Positions 13,220-13,850 of a stretch of 13,850 nt of DNA are shown in pieces. The DNA is from SIG459 sp045532145 (GTDB lineage Bacteria; Bacillota; Clostridia; Oscillospirales; Oscillospiraceae): assembly GCA_045532145.1 (NCBI GenBank), contig JAZSFJ010000054.1, positions 1 through 13,850 on the forward strand, written 5' to 3'. The position numbers and the translations under genes are program-made. The notes under the pieces are model-generated. The model did no database searches, was not told the DNA's origin, and saw nothing but the letters and a program-made list of their open reading frames with translations. The number at the start of each line of letters is the position of its first letter. Position 1 is the stretch's first letter.

Positions 13220-13260
13220 GTGATAAAGTCACGGTAAGAATTATTGATACCGTGTATTAT
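13220..13260 (+). promoter_or_regulatory. Candidate Crp/Fnr-type activator site and -10 (P2) ahead of rubrerythrin
   Basis: GTGATAAAGTCAC (13220-13232), then 22 nt, then -10 TATTAT (13255-13260). The outer GTGA and TCAC match the SDR and thioredoxin sites, with a different core. The spacing to the -10 is identical in all three. Confidence 0.72.
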
Positions 13261-13304
13261 TAAGCTATGAAGAAAAACAATTACTTAATACGGAGGTACA
13301 CAAA

Positions 13305-13850
13305 ATGGAAAAGTGGAAATGCAAGGTTTGCGGATATGTTCACGAGGGTCCCATGACCGCCGATTTCGTTTGCCCCAAATGCAAAAAGGGCGCCGAGTTC
13401 TTTGAGCAGATAGAAGCTCCCAAGACCGCTTTCGCAGGCAGCAAGACCGAGAAGAATCTCTGGGAAGCCTTCGCAGGTGAGTCCATGGCCCGTAATAAAT
13501 ACACCTACTTCGCATCTGTGGCCAAGAAGGCCGGTTTTGAGCAGATCGCTGAGATATTCCTGAAGACCGCTGAGAACGAGAAAGAGCACGCAAAGCTCTG
13601 GTTCAAGGCTCTGGGCGAGCTGGGCGACACCGCCGAGAATCTCCTCCACGCAGCCGAGGGCGAGAACTATGAGTGGACCGATATGTATGACCGTATGGCA
13701 GCCGATGCCGAAGAGGAAGGCTTCCTTGACCTGGCAGCACAGTTCCGCGGCGTTGCAGCCGTTGAGAAGACCCACGAAGAGCGCTATCGCAAGCTTCTCC
13801 ACAATGTGGAAGCCAAGGAAGTTTTCGAGAAGAGCGGCGTAACCCTTTGG
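13305..13850 (+). CDS. rbr: Rubrerythrin with N-terminal rubredoxin domain (3' end outside window)
   Basis: A non-haem di-iron peroxidase that removes hydrogen peroxide in anaerobes. The first 182 residues are visible. Residues 1-36 form a rubredoxin-like iron site, with Cys6-x2-Cys9 (CKVCGY) and Cys23-x2-Cys26 (CPKC). A ferritin-like four-helix domain follows from about 48, with EAFAGESMARNKYTYFA (54-70), ENEKEH (90-95, ExxH) and EKTHEER (154-160, ExxH). The N-terminal rubredoxin is the order of 'reverse' rubrerythrins; classical ones carry it at the C-terminus. The frame ends in EKSGVTLW, which in classical rubrerythrins immediately precedes the C-terminal rubredoxin, so a third domain may follow outside the window (inference). 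The start ATG has CGGAGGT 8 nt upstream. Two promoters precede it, P1 apparently constitutive and P2 with the activator site. Confidence 0.94.
   Translation, partial: MEKWKCKVCGYVHEGPMTADFVCPKCKKGAEFFEQIEAPKTAFAGSKTEKNLWEAFAGESMARNKYTYFASVAKKAGFEQIAEIFLKTAENEKEHAKLWFKALGELGDTAENLLHAAEGENYEWTDMYDRMAADAEEEGFLDLAAQFRGVAAVEKTHEERYRKLLHNVEAKEVFEKSGVTLW

Overview
The window looks like chromosomal DNA of a Gram-positive anaerobe of class Clostridia, probably an Oscillospiraceae/Ruminococcaceae-type gut bacterium. This is inferred from several things: a large Bacillus/Clostridium-type SRP RNA placed directly upstream of dnaX, strong GGAGG ribosome binding sites, a tRNA with encoded CCA, an oxygen-defence rubrerythrin, a fairly GC-rich base composition, and many GC-rich palindromic repeats between genes. 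No phage, transposase, rRNA or CRISPR array was seen.

Layout. (1) Positions 1-1673, minus strand: dnaX, its 3' end cut by the window edge, preceded by the SRP RNA gene (1841-2139, minus). The SRP RNA promoter lies back to back with the promoter of a plus-strand tRNA-Ala(CGC) gene (2230-2305) that has its own terminator. (2) 2413-5542, minus strand: three membrane-protein genes in the order TPR protein, MFS transporter, CPBP-family intramembrane protease. The first two are 5 nt apart. (3) 5736-8601, plus strand: a two-gene unit encoding an AlgI-like MBOAT O-acetyltransferase and an AlgJ/AlgX-like DHHW protein, a likely cell-surface O-acetylation pair, closed by a strong terminator. (4) 8819-10500, minus strand: a ZIP-family metal transporter and a tRNA-dihydrouridine synthase, overlapping by ATGA. 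(5) 10686-13850: an SDR oxidoreductase, a thioredoxin, a Crp/Fnr-family regulator (minus) and a rubrerythrin with an N-terminal rubredoxin domain (cut by the window end).

The most interesting signal is regulatory. A 13-bp palindrome, GTGA-N5-TCAC, occurs upstream of the SDR, thioredoxin and rubrerythrin genes. In all three it lies exactly 22 nt before a good -10 hexamer, and none of the three has a convincing -35. This puts its centre near -41, the classical class II activator position. The Crp/Fnr-type regulator encoded between thioredoxin and rubrerythrin has a CRP-like R-E-x3-R recognition helix, suited to reading GTGA half-sites, and lacks the FNR cysteine cluster. The simplest reading is a small local redox/oxidative-stress regulon driven by this regulator.

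A second layer is a set of GC-rich palindromic repeats in the gene gaps (1708-1733, 8694-8763, 11462-11560, 12177-12382). One 26-bp block is identical at 1708 and 12353, with a related inverted copy at 11519. The gap 12061-12443 holds no credible gene but contains at least six hairpins in about 200 nt.
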